From: Povalibacter uvarum
Lineage (GTDB): Bacteria; Pseudomonadota; Gammaproteobacteria; Steroidobacterales; Steroidobacteraceae
Direction: 5' to 3'
Assembly (NCBI RefSeq): GCF_014202975.1
Contig: NZ_JACHHZ010000001.1
Location: 1,413,151-1,477,150, forward strand
DNA length: 64,000 bases
Below the pieces are notes generated by a model, which worked only from the letters and a program-made list of their open reading frames with translations, searched no databases and was not told where the DNA came from. The position numbers were made by a program, and so were the translations under genes. Position 1 is the first letter of the stretch; the number at the start of each line of letters is the position of its first letter. Positions 43,634-52,739 of the stretch are shown in pieces.

Positions 43634-44904
43634 ACTCAGAGGTTCGATCGGTTGCCATTGACGACGAGGGTCGGTCTGAACGCGGCAGCGCAGTCGTGAT
43701 GCTGGCCCGCCGGCTAGTGCTCGCCAAGCTCGCCCGGATCCAGCACGGCGATGTCACGCTAATCGAGCCGGACGGGACGACGCACCGATTTGGCCAGTGC
43801 GATGACGAGTGCAAACTGCCCGTGACGATCCACTCAGACGATCCAGAACTGTTCGTGGATATTGCCTTCGGCGGCACCGTTGGCGCCGGTGAGGCCTACA
43901 TGAAAGGCCGCTGGCGTTGCGACGATCTCGTGGCGCTGATCCGCCTCTTCATTCGCAATCGCGACGTCCTGACAGATGTCGACGGCGGCTGGTCTTGGTT
44001 GAGCCGGCCGTTGCTCGCGGCCTTCCACCACCTGCGGCGCAACACCAGGGCTGGCAGCTTACGCAACATTGCCGCGCACTACGATCTCGGCAACGATCTC
44101 TACAAACTCATGCTCGATGAGACCATGGCGTACTCCTGCGGCATCTTTCGTACGCCCGACAGTACGCTGTACGAGGCTTCGGTCGAGAAATTCGACGCCG
44201 CGTGCCGCAAGCTGCAGCTCGGGCCAAACGATCGCGTGCTCGAGATCGGCTGCGGGTGGGGTGGCTTTGCGCTGCATGCGGTCACACGCTACGGATGCCA
44301 TGTGACTGCAACGACCATCTCTCGTCAGCAGTACGATCTGGCGCGACAGCGCATCGACGCGGCGGGAGTATCCGACCGTGTCACTCTGCTGCTGAGCGAC
44401 TACCGTGACCTGCAGGGTCAGTTCGACAAGATCGTGTCGATCGAGATGATCGAGGCAGTCGGTGCCAATTACCTCGATACTTACACGGCCACATGCTCGC
44501 GCCTGCTGAAGCCGGACGGCGCGATGCTGCTGCAGGCGATCACGCTGCGGGACCAACTTTACCGGTCCGCGCTGCGCTCGGTCGATTTCATCCAGCGCTA
44601 TATCTTTCCGGGCAGCTTCATCCCCTCGATCACGGCCATCCTGCAATCATTCGCCGCGCAGACCGATATGAAGGCGGTACACCTCGAAGACATTGGCCCA
44701 CACTATGCAACGACATTGCGTCGCTGGCGGCAAGGGTTCACGGGTAACCTGAGCCAGGTGCGTCAGCTCGGCTATCCGGACACCTTCATCCGGATGTGGG
44801 AGTTTTATCTGTGCTATTGCGAGGGTGGCTTCCTGGAACGACAGCTCGGCGACGTTCAGATTCTCTTTGCCAAGCCCGGTTGTCGGTTACCTGTCGGGGC
44901 CTGA
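43630..44904 (+). CDS. Cyclopropane-fatty-acyl-phospholipid synthase family methyltransferase
   Basis: A 424-residue enzyme from the ATG at 43630, overlapping the DUF1365 stop. It has an N-terminal SCP2-like segment, then AHYDLGNDLYKLMLDETMAYSCG (with active-site-region Cys), the SAM motif VLEIGCGWGG, IVSIEMIEAVG with the conserved Glu, and WEFYLCYCEGGF. The His of the CFA bicarbonate site is replaced by Gln (LQAITL), so methylation of a double bond without ring closure, as in UfaM-type enzymes, is as likely as cyclopropane formation. It is the last enzyme before the sigma/anti-sigma pair. Confidence 0.9.
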   Translation: MNSEVRSVAIDDEGRSERGSAVVMLARRLVLAKLARIQHGDVTLIEPDGTTHRFGQCDDECKLPVTIHSDDPELFVDIAFGGTVGAGEAYMKGRWRCDDLVALIRLFIRNRDVLTDVDGGWSWLSRPLLAAFHHLRRNTRAGSLRNIAAHYDLGNDLYKLMLDETMAYSCGIFRTPDSTLYEASVEKFDAACRKLQLGPNDRVLEIGCGWGGFALHAVTRYGCHVTATTISRQQYDLARQRIDAAGVSDRVTLLLSDYRDLQGQFDKIVSIEMIEAVGANYLDTYTATCSRLLKPDGAMLLQAITLRDQLYRSALRSVDFIQRYIFPGSFIPSITAILQSFAAQTDMKAVHLEDIGPHYATTLRRWRQGFTGNLSQVRQLGYPDTFIRMWEFYLCYCEGGFLERQLGDVQILFAKPGCRLPVGA

Positions 44905-44986
44905 CATGTCGTGAACACCAGCCAGCGTCTCAGGCGCGCTATACTCCCGATCCTGTACAAGGAGAACAAAGGGGATTGCGACGGTG

Positions 44987-45514
44987 ATGTCGGTGTTGGC
45001 CCGCATCGCTCAAGGCGACAACACAGCATTCACCGAATGCATCGACCGCTATGGCGGCCTCGTGTGGTCGCTCGCCAGAAAGATGACCCGCAATGCCGCC
45101 GATGCGGAGGATGCAACGCAAGAGATTTTCCTGACGCTCTGGAAGCATGCCAGCCGCTTCGATCCCCAGAAGGGCTCAGAGGCCACCTTCATCGCCACAA
45201 TTGCGCGGCGATCACTGATCGATCGATTGCGGCAGCGACAGCGCCGGCCTGTCGAAGTCCCGATGGACGATCTCGAGCCGCTGGCGTGGGTGGCGCCGTC
45301 GAATGGCGAGAACAGTTTGGAAGCCAGTCGCGCTGCGACCGCGCTGGCGGCATTGAGACCGGAGCAACAGCAAGTGATCTCGCTCGCGGTAGTCGAGGGC
45401 TTGTCACAGAGCGAGATAGCAGCGCAAACGGGAATGCCGCTCGGCACGGTCAAGACCCTGATGCGCCGCGGCCTGCTCGCAATACGGGCATTGCTCGGTG
45501 AGGTGCAGTCATGA
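44987..45514 (+). CDS. ECF RNA-polymerase sigma factor
   Basis: A 175-residue sigma factor (MSVLARIAQGDNTAFTECIDRYGGLVW) with sigma-2 DAEDATQEIFLTLWKHA and sigma-4 LRPEQQQVISLAVVEGLSQSEIA ... GTVKTLMRRGL. The start may instead be the GTG one codon earlier at 44984. It belongs to the SigK/RpoE-like group, partnered with a membrane anti-sigma whose start overlaps its stop. Likely targets are this locus itself, including the dyad promoter at 40554-40619. Confidence 0.92.
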   Translation: MSVLARIAQGDNTAFTECIDRYGGLVWSLARKMTRNAADAEDATQEIFLTLWKHASRFDPQKGSEATFIATIARRSLIDRLRQRQRRPVEVPMDDLEPLAWVAPSNGENSLEASRAATALAALRPEQQQVISLAVVEGLSQSEIAAQTGMPLGTVKTLMRRGLLAIRALLGEVQS

Positions 45515-46311
45515 GCACTTCCTGGCGCGACAACGACCTCCTGGTCGATCTACTCATCAAGGAAGCGACTGAGGGACTTACTCGCGACGAAGCTAGTGAG
45601 TTGCAGGCGCTTGCGCAGTCCCTGACAGCATCCGAACGAGCAGAGATCGAGAACACGGTAGCTGCGATCACTGTCGCTGCACATGCAGGCAGAGAACAGA
45701 TGCCGCAGGCGCTGCGCGAACGTATCGTTGCTGCTGCGCCTGCGCGCGGTCCCGCATCAGCGGAAGTGGTCGGGCTCAAGCCCGCACGGATTCTGACGCG
45801 CACTCAGTCGGCGGCCGGTTGGTGGGTCGCTGCGGCTTGTTTCGTCCTGGCGGTACTTGGGTGGTGGCCGCGACTCATCGGCACCGGCTCTGAGATTGAA
45901 TCCGTGGCGAAGACGGCTGGACAGCAGCGCACCGAACTGCTGGCCAGCGGCCGGGCGCTCGAAGTCTCGTGGGCCCCGCAGGAAGCCTCGCCAATCGTCG
46001 GCGATGTCGTGTTTGATCCAGTAACACAACGCGGTTTCTTGCGCTTCCGCGGCATCCCCGCCAACGACCCGCGCCTTGCCCAGTATCAGCTCTGGATCGC
46101 AGACGCTGGACGCGCCCAGCCGCAACCTGTCGACGGCGGTGTATTCGATGTCGCCCCCGATGGCAGCGGCGACGTGATCATTCCTTTCATCGCCAAATTG
46201 CCGGTCGGGAAACCCGCAGCATTCGTGGTCACACTGGAGCAACCGGGCGGCGTAGTAGTTTCGGGTCAGGAGCGGGTCATGGCGGTGGCGACCGTCGAGT
46301 CGGGCATTTGA
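45511..46311 (+). CDS. RskA-family anti-sigma factor
   Basis: A 266-residue protein. The N-terminal cytoplasmic part (about 1-105) binds sigma in this family. One transmembrane helix follows (about 106-122: GWWVAAACFVLAVLGWW), then a periplasmic RskA domain (DVVFDPVTQRGFLRFRGIP ... YQLWIADAGRAQPQPVDGGVF). No zinc HxxxCxxC anti-sigma motif is visible. It is translationally coupled (ATGA) to the sigma gene. Confidence 0.88.
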   Translation: MSTSWRDNDLLVDLLIKEATEGLTRDEASELQALAQSLTASERAEIENTVAAITVAAHAGREQMPQALRERIVAAAPARGPASAEVVGLKPARILTRTQSAAGWWVAAACFVLAVLGWWPRLIGTGSEIESVAKTAGQQRTELLASGRALEVSWAPQEASPIVGDVVFDPVTQRGFLRFRGIPANDPRLAQYQLWIADAGRAQPQPVDGGVFDVAPDGSGDVIIPFIAKLPVGKPAAFVVTLEQPGGVVVSGQERVMAVATVESGI

Positions 46312-46425
46312 CTGTCCGTTCGCGAGCGTTGCCTCAATAACGCACCCGCCTTCGTCGCAGATACTGTACTGCACCGAGAGCCGCCAGCCGCGATTTCGCC
46401 GACAACTGCGATTCCCTTGCGCTCT

Positions 46426-47376
46426 TCAGAGCCAGGCGCGATCAGCGGTGAAATCAACTGTGAGCCAGAAGTTCGGCCATACGGCATTGAGCCGTTTGGC
46501 TATGTCCCGCCGGATCGCATCAGCCGCAGCAGTGTCGATTCGGGCATCCGGCGCGACCAGTACATGGATCTCGACGAAGCGCGCGCGACCAACCTTCGCG
46601 ACATAACTCGAATAGTCGAGAAAACCACGCTCCCCCACGATGCCGTTCATTACGGCGTGCACCTGTTTGTCGAGATCGTCCGGTGCCACCTGCAAGACAT
46701 CGCTCATCGAGCGCCATAGTCCGATGAGCGGCATTGGAAGCATGCAAAGTGCGATGGCCAACAGCGCGATGGCGTCCAGATAGGGTGTCCAGCCTTGATA
46801 CCGGGTCCTGGCGAGTCCGGCGGCGATGGCAAAGCCGATCAGAAGCGCCAGGCTGAGAAATGCGCTCACCAGCCAGCTTCTGGCGTCGAGCCGCAGCATC
46901 GGAGATCGCAGCTTGCGGGCAAGGCGGCTCAGGTACAGCGTCATCGCAAGCCCGATGGTGGACAGGACACCCGCCCAAACCGCCGCCATGCCGTAAGCAA
47001 CCTCATTTCCCCCGCCGGCCAGAGCGCCCACAGCATCGACGGCCGCATAGATGCATGCAACTACCAGGATGCTGTCGCGAAGCACAGCCACCAACGGCTC
47101 CAGATGCCAGTAGCCGTACTGAAAGCGGTGACTCGACCCGTGAGCGATCAGTCGCACCACGACCAACGAAACGACGGTGGGCACAACATCGACGAAGCTG
47201 TACATGCCGTCGAAAACAATCGCCTGAGAACCGGTGGCAAGTCCGCTCGCAATGCCGAGCACGCCAAGCAACAGGGTCAGGGCGATCGAGAACTTGAGCG
47301 TGGATTGCTCTACCTCAGAGGACATGCTTGCTGGCCTGGGTTCGAACTCGGACCCCTCAGCGCCTGTTCTTTTCAT
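46426..47376 (-). CDS. Cation diffusion facilitator (CDF) family transporter
   Basis: A 316-residue inner-membrane protein from the ATG at 47376 (MKRTGAEGSEF; the Met of MSSEVEQ is an alternative). Six hydrophobic segments are present. FDGMYSFVDVVPTVVSL in helix 2 and LDARSWLVSAFLSLALL in helix 5 are the metal-binding Asp positions, although the usual HxxxD spacing is altered to D-x3-D. The C-terminal cytoplasmic domain (FVEIHVLVAPDARIDTAAADAIRRDI) has the CDF dimer fold. It probably exports a divalent cation; the metal is not predictable. Confidence 0.82.
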   Translation of the reverse strand: MKRTGAEGSEFEPRPASMSSEVEQSTLKFSIALTLLLGVLGIASGLATGSQAIVFDGMYSFVDVVPTVVSLVVVRLIAHGSSHRFQYGYWHLEPLVAVLRDSILVVACIYAAVDAVGALAGGGNEVAYGMAAVWAGVLSTIGLAMTLYLSRLARKLRSPMLRLDARSWLVSAFLSLALLIGFAIAAGLARTRYQGWTPYLDAIALLAIALCMLPMPLIGLWRSMSDVLQVAPDDLDKQVHAVMNGIVGERGFLDYSSYVAKVGRARFVEIHVLVAPDARIDTAAADAIRRDIAKRLNAVWPNFWLTVDFTADRAWL

Positions 47377-47691
47377 GAGCGCGCCCTGGGACGGCCCGGA
47401 TTCTATTCCGCACCGATCGACCCTTCTATACGTAGGGACTACCGGGCATTGCAGCACAAAACGCGCGCCGCGCAACGCGCATTGCACGATTGCTCAGCGC
47501 GATCTCCGGCAGCTCGCGCTGTCCTCTAGGCTGCTTTCACCCGCCTCAACAATCATGTGCGACTTCTCGCCGACCGGAGCGAGCCGCCATCAGGGGGTCC
47601 GACGGCGAGCCGCGACCGGCGGCGAGAAGTCAGCGAATCGCGGCGAGGAACCACGCGTGCGCCATGGCACTTGCCTCATGCACGCTTCGAG
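47377..47691. other. 315-bp intergenic stretch
   Basis: The stretch lies upstream of the CDF gene and downstream of the cytochrome/propeller gene (both minus strand). No supported gene, hairpin-plus-T terminator or attC is seen. It should contain the CDF promoter. Confidence 0.3.
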
Positions 47692-49350
47692 TCAGGGGGC
47701 GATACAGAAGAGCTCCTGCACTCCACCTTCGAGCGCAGCCGCTGGCGATGGATTGTTGGTTGTACAAGCCCTGCCGTCGGCGGTGAAGCTGAAGTCGCGT
47801 GTGTACGTTCCCCGCAGCGGCATCGGATACACGACGAAACGCTTCTCGCCCGGAATGAAGCGGAACATACGGTCCGTCAGGTTCTCGTTGATCCAGATGT
47901 CTTGCGTCTGCGGGTGAACACCCAATGCGTAGGGCGCGGGCTCATATCCCTTCGCAAACTGCGGCAACGGATACAGCTCTGACGTGAACCCTTCGGCCGA
48001 TGCAAAGTCCTTGGGTTTGAGGCGCGCCAGAATGCCGTCGGAGTAGCCCGTCAACCACAGCACGCCCTGTTTGTCGAAGCGCATGCGGCGCGGGCCTTTG
48101 ACAGGCGACTGATATTCTTTGAGCTGCAGCGTGTTCGGATCGATGCGCCCGACCTTGTCACCGAACAGCCGCGTATACCAGATGGTGCCGTCGATGGGAC
48201 TGACATCGATACCATAGGGCACGGTGACGAACGCCGTACCCAGAGATTTCACCGGCGGCAGATCGAGCACCTTCACTTCCCGGGTTTTCGGATCCAGCCG
48301 TCCGACCTGCTCGCTCTGCGAGATCGTAAACCAAGCGATGCCCTGCTTGTCGAAACGGATCGTGTGGGGATAGTTGGCCTTGCTGCCGATCTCGATCGAC
48401 GGCTCCCATTGCATCGTCTTCGGATTGAAGACGCCGATGCGCGAGGTGAACGTATTCGTGGTGTACCACTTGCCGTCCGGTCCCAGAGCCAGCGAATGCG
48501 GACCGTTGACCACCGAACCGCTCATCGTGCCGACCGTCTGCGCTGGCTTGCTTTCCTTGGGATGAGGAAAGTATTTCGTCTGTCGAGTGGCGAGATCGGT
48601 CACAGCCATCAGATCCGAGGCCTGATCAACCGTGTAGACCAGACCATCCGCCGGGCTCACCGCGGCATCATGCGGCTGAGCGGACTTGGGCATGGGGTAC
48701 TCGTAGACTTTCGCGGTGAACACCTCCGGGTCGATCGGGAACACGGGCCGAACCTTGAGCGGCTTGCCATCGAGCCCCTTTGAGAGGATGACGGCACGCT
48801 TCTCGCGCAGTTCCTTGTCGAAGTTGCCCAGATAGCGGTGCATGCGCTCGATCGTCCCGACCCAACCTTCCGGCGTGCGCGGGAAGCGGGTCAGCGAGTT
48901 GCCCAATGCATGACACGTCAGGCAGTCGCGTTGAAACTGGTACTTGGTGAAGGGTGAGTCCGGCGCCGTCTCGAACGGGAGCTGTCCGAAGTGATAGCCG
49001 GCTGGCAGGCTGTCCGAGATCTGCTGCGGATCGGTCATCCTCTTCATCTTGTAGTCGCGACTCGCGGCGTCGGACTGACCCAGTATCAATGTCTCCTTGA
49101 GATCCTCCAGATACGGCGAGCGCAGGCGAACCTCGAGCTTGCCGTTCAGAGCGGTCTGCAGCGAGAACAGACCCTGCGCGTTCGAATATACGACCTCCGA
49201 ATTGCCATTCGGCACGGACTCGGTCACACGCACGATTACGCCCGCAACAGGCTTGCCTGCATCGTCCTTGATCGTACCCGTCAGTGTGCCGGCGCTTGCC
49301 GCTCCACCGACGGTCATCAGTGCGATCACAACAGATGCAGTTCGGTTCAT
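47692..49350 (-). CDS. Exported cytochrome c with Vgb-like beta-propeller
   Basis: A 552-residue protein from the ATG at 49350 (MNRTASVVIALMTVGGAASA signal peptide). Domain order: carboxypeptidase-regulatory-like beta domain (about 22-95, DDAGKPVAGVIVRVTES), a single c-haem site CLTCH (about 143), then a six-bladed virginiamycin-B-lyase-like propeller (about 215-550; repeats such as HDAAVSPADGLVYTVDQAS and GPHSLALGPDGKWYTTN). Such proteins occur beside quinoproteins and may pass electrons or bind ligand. It lies 70 bases downstream of the TonB-dependent receptor stop. Confidence 0.82.
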   Translation of the reverse strand: MNRTASVVIALMTVGGAASAGTLTGTIKDDAGKPVAGVIVRVTESVPNGNSEVVYSNAQGLFSLQTALNGKLEVRLRSPYLEDLKETLILGQSDAASRDYKMKRMTDPQQISDSLPAGYHFGQLPFETAPDSPFTKYQFQRDCLTCHALGNSLTRFPRTPEGWVGTIERMHRYLGNFDKELREKRAVILSKGLDGKPLKVRPVFPIDPEVFTAKVYEYPMPKSAQPHDAAVSPADGLVYTVDQASDLMAVTDLATRQTKYFPHPKESKPAQTVGTMSGSVVNGPHSLALGPDGKWYTTNTFTSRIGVFNPKTMQWEPSIEIGSKANYPHTIRFDKQGIAWFTISQSEQVGRLDPKTREVKVLDLPPVKSLGTAFVTVPYGIDVSPIDGTIWYTRLFGDKVGRIDPNTLQLKEYQSPVKGPRRMRFDKQGVLWLTGYSDGILARLKPKDFASAEGFTSELYPLPQFAKGYEPAPYALGVHPQTQDIWINENLTDRMFRFIPGEKRFVVYPMPLRGTYTRDFSFTADGRACTTNNPSPAAALEGGVQELFCIAP

Positions 49351-49419
49351 GCTCAATACCTCGTCTCAACAGCGGATGGGAGACCTTCTCTGTCGCGCAG
49401 AGAAGGCCCCGATGCACTC

Positions 49420-51672
49420 TTAGTAGTTGTAGTTGAACTGCAGCGAGTAGCTACGCGACGGGAACATGAACCCCGCCGCCGCAGTATTCGGACCCGCTGC
49501 GGAGTTCGGGAAGATCGCGTTGAACTGAGGGAAGATCACGACCTCTTCATCCGTGACGTTGTTGGCCAGCAGCGCCACCTCCCACACGTCATCGCTGCTG
49601 CCGAGCCCAAGGCGCAGATTGGTGCGGATTGCCGAATCGCGGTCCAGGTTGGCGCTGGTGAACTCCTGGGCATCCTCGTAGATGTTGTACATCTCGGCCT
49701 TGACCAGCAGATTTCCCATCTCGACCTCGTAGCCGAGATGATTGGTGAAGTTCCAGTTCGCCCCCGGTAGCGTACCCACCTCCTCCGTGAAGTCGCCCGC
49801 CACGATGGGCTCGACGACCTTGCCTTCCACGTAGGCAACCGACAGGTCCCAGCGGAAGTTCTCGGTGATCAGGAACTGCGTATCCAGTTCCACGCCACGA
49901 TAGTTGGTCTCGCCGGAGTTGCCCACGATGAAACCATCGGTGGTGTAGCGGCTGAACTGGCGATCGGTCACATCCAGGTAGAAGGCAGCCCAGTTCGCGA
50001 CCAGACGGCCATCGACGAACTCGCCCTTGCCGCCCACTTCATATGACAGCAGTTCCTCGTCGTCGAACTCGAACTGCGCCGGGCCGGCGGCGGGGTTGTA
50101 TTCGCCCGGTTCGTCACCTTGCGTACCCACTTCGTCGAAGCCGCCCGACTTGAATCCCTGGCTGACGCTGCCGTACAGCATGAAGTCATCGGAGAGGTTG
50201 TACTGCAGTTTCGCGGAGCCGATGACCTGGTCGCCGGAGCGATCTCCGGACAGATCATGTGCGAATTCATTCACGGCGTTGGCCAGCGGCACAGCACCGC
50301 CAATGGTCAGGACACGTTCGGCTTCCTTCTCTTCGTGCGTGTAGTTCGCACCCAGCGATACCGTCCATTTCTCGGCGAAGTGGATGTTCATGTTGCCGTA
50401 GATGGCCATCGTCTCGCCTTCCTGCGAGAAGCTGCGATTGGTGTCGGTATCCGCGACGCCAATCTGGGCGAAGTTGATGTTTCTCACTTCCAGCGACTGA
50501 TGACTCTGCTGCTGATAGTAGAGACCGGCAACGTAGTCGACTTTGCCGCCAAGCGGCGATACCAGGCGGAACTCCTGACTGAAGACATCGAATTCCTCGG
50601 TGTCATCCTGGTTGAAGAGATCGGCGTTGATCAGATCGCCATCGCGCTTCTGCGTGAAGTCGTACTCGGAATAGCCGCTGATCGACAGCAGGTTGTGTTC
50701 ACCCAGATCCCAATCCAGGGTCAACGTCGCGGACTCGCTGTCGGTGTCATCGAACATGCCCTCGGTCCAGCTCTGAACATAGGGGCCCTCGACGAGAGGT
50801 GACGCGCCCACCAGCGCGTTCACCATGGCGGGCGAAACGGCAGGGTTCAGCAGAAACTGCGCCGTGTCGTAGTTGAAGGTTCGATTCGGTTCGCCATCGA
50901 TGCGACTGCGACCGGTTTCGAGCTTCAGCAGTGCCGAGAAGCTGTCGCTCGGCTGCCATTGCATGCTCAGGCGCACGGCGAGCTGCTCTTCATCGTCCGC
51001 GTCGATCGTGCCGCTATCGAGCACGTTCTTGAAATTGCCGTGGTCTTCCAGCTGGCGCACCGCGAGCCGCATCCCGAACGTATCGCTCAGCGGTCCGGAC
51101 AGGAAGCCAACCACGTTGTAGCCGCCGTTCTGATAGCCCTCGTCGAGTGTGTAGGTGCCGCTGAAGCCGGCCTCGAACTTGTCGCCCGGCCGGGCGGACG
51201 CGACCATGAGTGCACCGCCGGTGGTGTTCTTGCCGAACAGATAACCCTGCGGACCTCGCAGCACCTGCACGTTCTCCACGTCCAGGAACGAAGTGGCACG
51301 GTACATGCGATCGCGTGGCTGATGAACCCCGTCGATGAACAAACCGACCGACTGCTCGAAACCGCCGTTATCAGCAGTGCCGACGCCGCGAATGCTGATG
51401 ACGGTTACATTGGCTGCGTTGGTTACGCTGAGACTGGGAACGTAGTCGGACATGCCCGCGAAATCTTCGATGTTCAGCTGGGCAAGCTGCGCGCCCTCGA
51501 CCACGGAGACGGCCACTGGCACGTCCTGGAGATTCTCTTCGCGCTTCTGCGCGGTAACGATGATCTCTTCGAGAGTGAATCCTTCGGTTCCAGCGTTCTG
51601 CGCCCAAACCGGACCCACTGCCACGGCCATTGCCGCACACAAAGGAATGCATGACTTTCTGCGCTGCTTCAT
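49420..51672 (-). CDS. TonB-dependent outer-membrane receptor
   Basis: A 750-residue receptor from the ATG at 51672 (GCGGGGGAC upstream) with a signal peptide ending VWA-Q. TonB box EEIIVTAQKREENLQDVPVAV, plug domain (ISIRGVGTADN, VQVLRGPQGYLFGKNTTGG), 22-strand barrel with VSQGFKSGGFDE and a C-terminal aromatic strand ending YSLQFNYNY. It is the IroN/FyuA-like class common in bacteria degrading hydrophobic or sugar-like compounds. The substrate is unknown. It is divergent from the SDR gene. Confidence 0.92.
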   Translation of the reverse strand: MKQRRKSCIPLCAAMAVAVGPVWAQNAGTEGFTLEEIIVTAQKREENLQDVPVAVSVVEGAQLAQLNIEDFAGMSDYVPSLSVTNAANVTVISIRGVGTADNGGFEQSVGLFIDGVHQPRDRMYRATSFLDVENVQVLRGPQGYLFGKNTTGGALMVASARPGDKFEAGFSGTYTLDEGYQNGGYNVVGFLSGPLSDTFGMRLAVRQLEDHGNFKNVLDSGTIDADDEEQLAVRLSMQWQPSDSFSALLKLETGRSRIDGEPNRTFNYDTAQFLLNPAVSPAMVNALVGASPLVEGPYVQSWTEGMFDDTDSESATLTLDWDLGEHNLLSISGYSEYDFTQKRDGDLINADLFNQDDTEEFDVFSQEFRLVSPLGGKVDYVAGLYYQQQSHQSLEVRNINFAQIGVADTDTNRSFSQEGETMAIYGNMNIHFAEKWTVSLGANYTHEEKEAERVLTIGGAVPLANAVNEFAHDLSGDRSGDQVIGSAKLQYNLSDDFMLYGSVSQGFKSGGFDEVGTQGDEPGEYNPAAGPAQFEFDDEELLSYEVGGKGEFVDGRLVANWAAFYLDVTDRQFSRYTTDGFIVGNSGETNYRGVELDTQFLITENFRWDLSVAYVEGKVVEPIVAGDFTEEVGTLPGANWNFTNHLGYEVEMGNLLVKAEMYNIYEDAQEFTSANLDRDSAIRTNLRLGLGSSDDVWEVALLANNVTDEEVVIFPQFNAIFPNSAAGPNTAAAGFMFPSRSYSLQFNYNY

Positions 51673-51821
51673 AGTCCCCCGCTGACGAATCTCTCTTGAC
51701 GTTGATCCACAGGCGCAGCTGTTGTCGTCGCGATACACCGCGACGCTTCCTTCAGGCGCGCTGATATCACCGACATTCCGGTCGGCTGCGTAAAAGTAGT
51801 CGCCTCGACAGGAAAAACTCA

Positions 51822-51838
51822 GTGACCGTTCCGGTCAC
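51822..51838. promoter_or_regulatory. Inverted repeat in the receptor/SDR divergent promoter region
   Basis: GTGACCG-TTC-CGGTCAC is a perfect 7-bp dyad with a 3-base spacer, 121 bases before the SDR ATG and 149 bases before the receptor ATG. It has no T-run, so an operator is more likely than a terminator. Confidence 0.4.
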
Positions 51839-51959
51839 GGCAGTGACAAATCCGGACAACGGTCGTTGCCAGCGCCGGCGTTGCGTTGGCCAGACATGTG
51901 CAGCCGCTGTCCACCCTCGACATGGCACTGACGCTCACATGCAATGAGACTGCGCCTCC

Positions 51960-52727
51960 ATGACAAACCCTCATCCCTTCAGTCTTGCGGACAAGGCTGT
52001 CTTCGTGACCGGCGGCTCTTCGGGCATCGGCCTCGGCGTATGCGACCGCTTCCTGCAGGAAGGCGCCCGAGTCGTCGTGGCGGATATCCAGACTCCACCG
52101 GCACCGCTGCTCGCCGCCGGCGCGCTCCATCTGAGTGTCGATGTGTGCGACCGCTCTCAGGTCATCGAAGCATTCGCCAGAACTGAAGAAACCATCGGCA
52201 AACTGGATGTGATCATTCACAACGCCGGCAAGCCGGGCCGCAACGATCATCTGACGGATTCGGACGAGGCGGTTCTCGACAGCGTCGTAGGCCTGAACTT
52301 CTACGGGACGTACTACCTCCTGAAGTACGGCCCGCGACACATGCGCGACGGCGGATCCATCATCACGACCGCTTCCGTCGCGGGCCTGCAGCAGAACGAA
52401 GGCTTCTTCGACTACAGCGCAACGAAAGCCGCCACGATCAGCATGACGAAAACGGCGGCCGTCGAACTAGGTCTGCGCGGCATCCGCTGCAACTCAATCG
52501 CTCCAGGCCCAGTGAAAACTCCGATGCTGCCACCGCAGCACTACCTGAACACTTTGGCGAAGCACCTCTCCACCCTCGGTCGCATTGCCGAGGTGGACGA
52601 TCTCGTCGGCGTGTATCACTTCCTCGCCAGCGATCAGAGCCGCTATATCACGGGTCAGACGATCGTCGTCGATGGCGGACGTCTCACCGGCTTTCGCAAG
52701 GCGGTGCTGAAAAGACTGGCGGATTGA
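51960..52727 (+). CDS. Short-chain dehydrogenase/reductase
   Basis: A 255-residue classical SDR: cofactor motif TGGSSGIG (about 18-25), NAG (about 88), active-site Ser in TTASVAG, YSATK (about 154-158), and IAPGPVKTPM near the C-terminus. ADIQTPP after beta2 (Asp at the end of the strand) suggests NAD(H) preference. It probably interconverts an alcohol and a ketone in the local catabolic pathway. Confidence 0.9.
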   Translation: MTNPHPFSLADKAVFVTGGSSGIGLGVCDRFLQEGARVVVADIQTPPAPLLAAGALHLSVDVCDRSQVIEAFARTEETIGKLDVIIHNAGKPGRNDHLTDSDEAVLDSVVGLNFYGTYYLLKYGPRHMRDGGSIITTASVAGLQQNEGFFDYSATKAATISMTKTAAVELGLRGIRCNSIAPGPVKTPMLPPQHYLNTLAKHLSTLGRIAEVDDLVGVYHFLASDQSRYITGQTIVVDGGRLTGFRKAVLKRLAD

Positions 52728-52739
52728 TCTGCCACGTTC

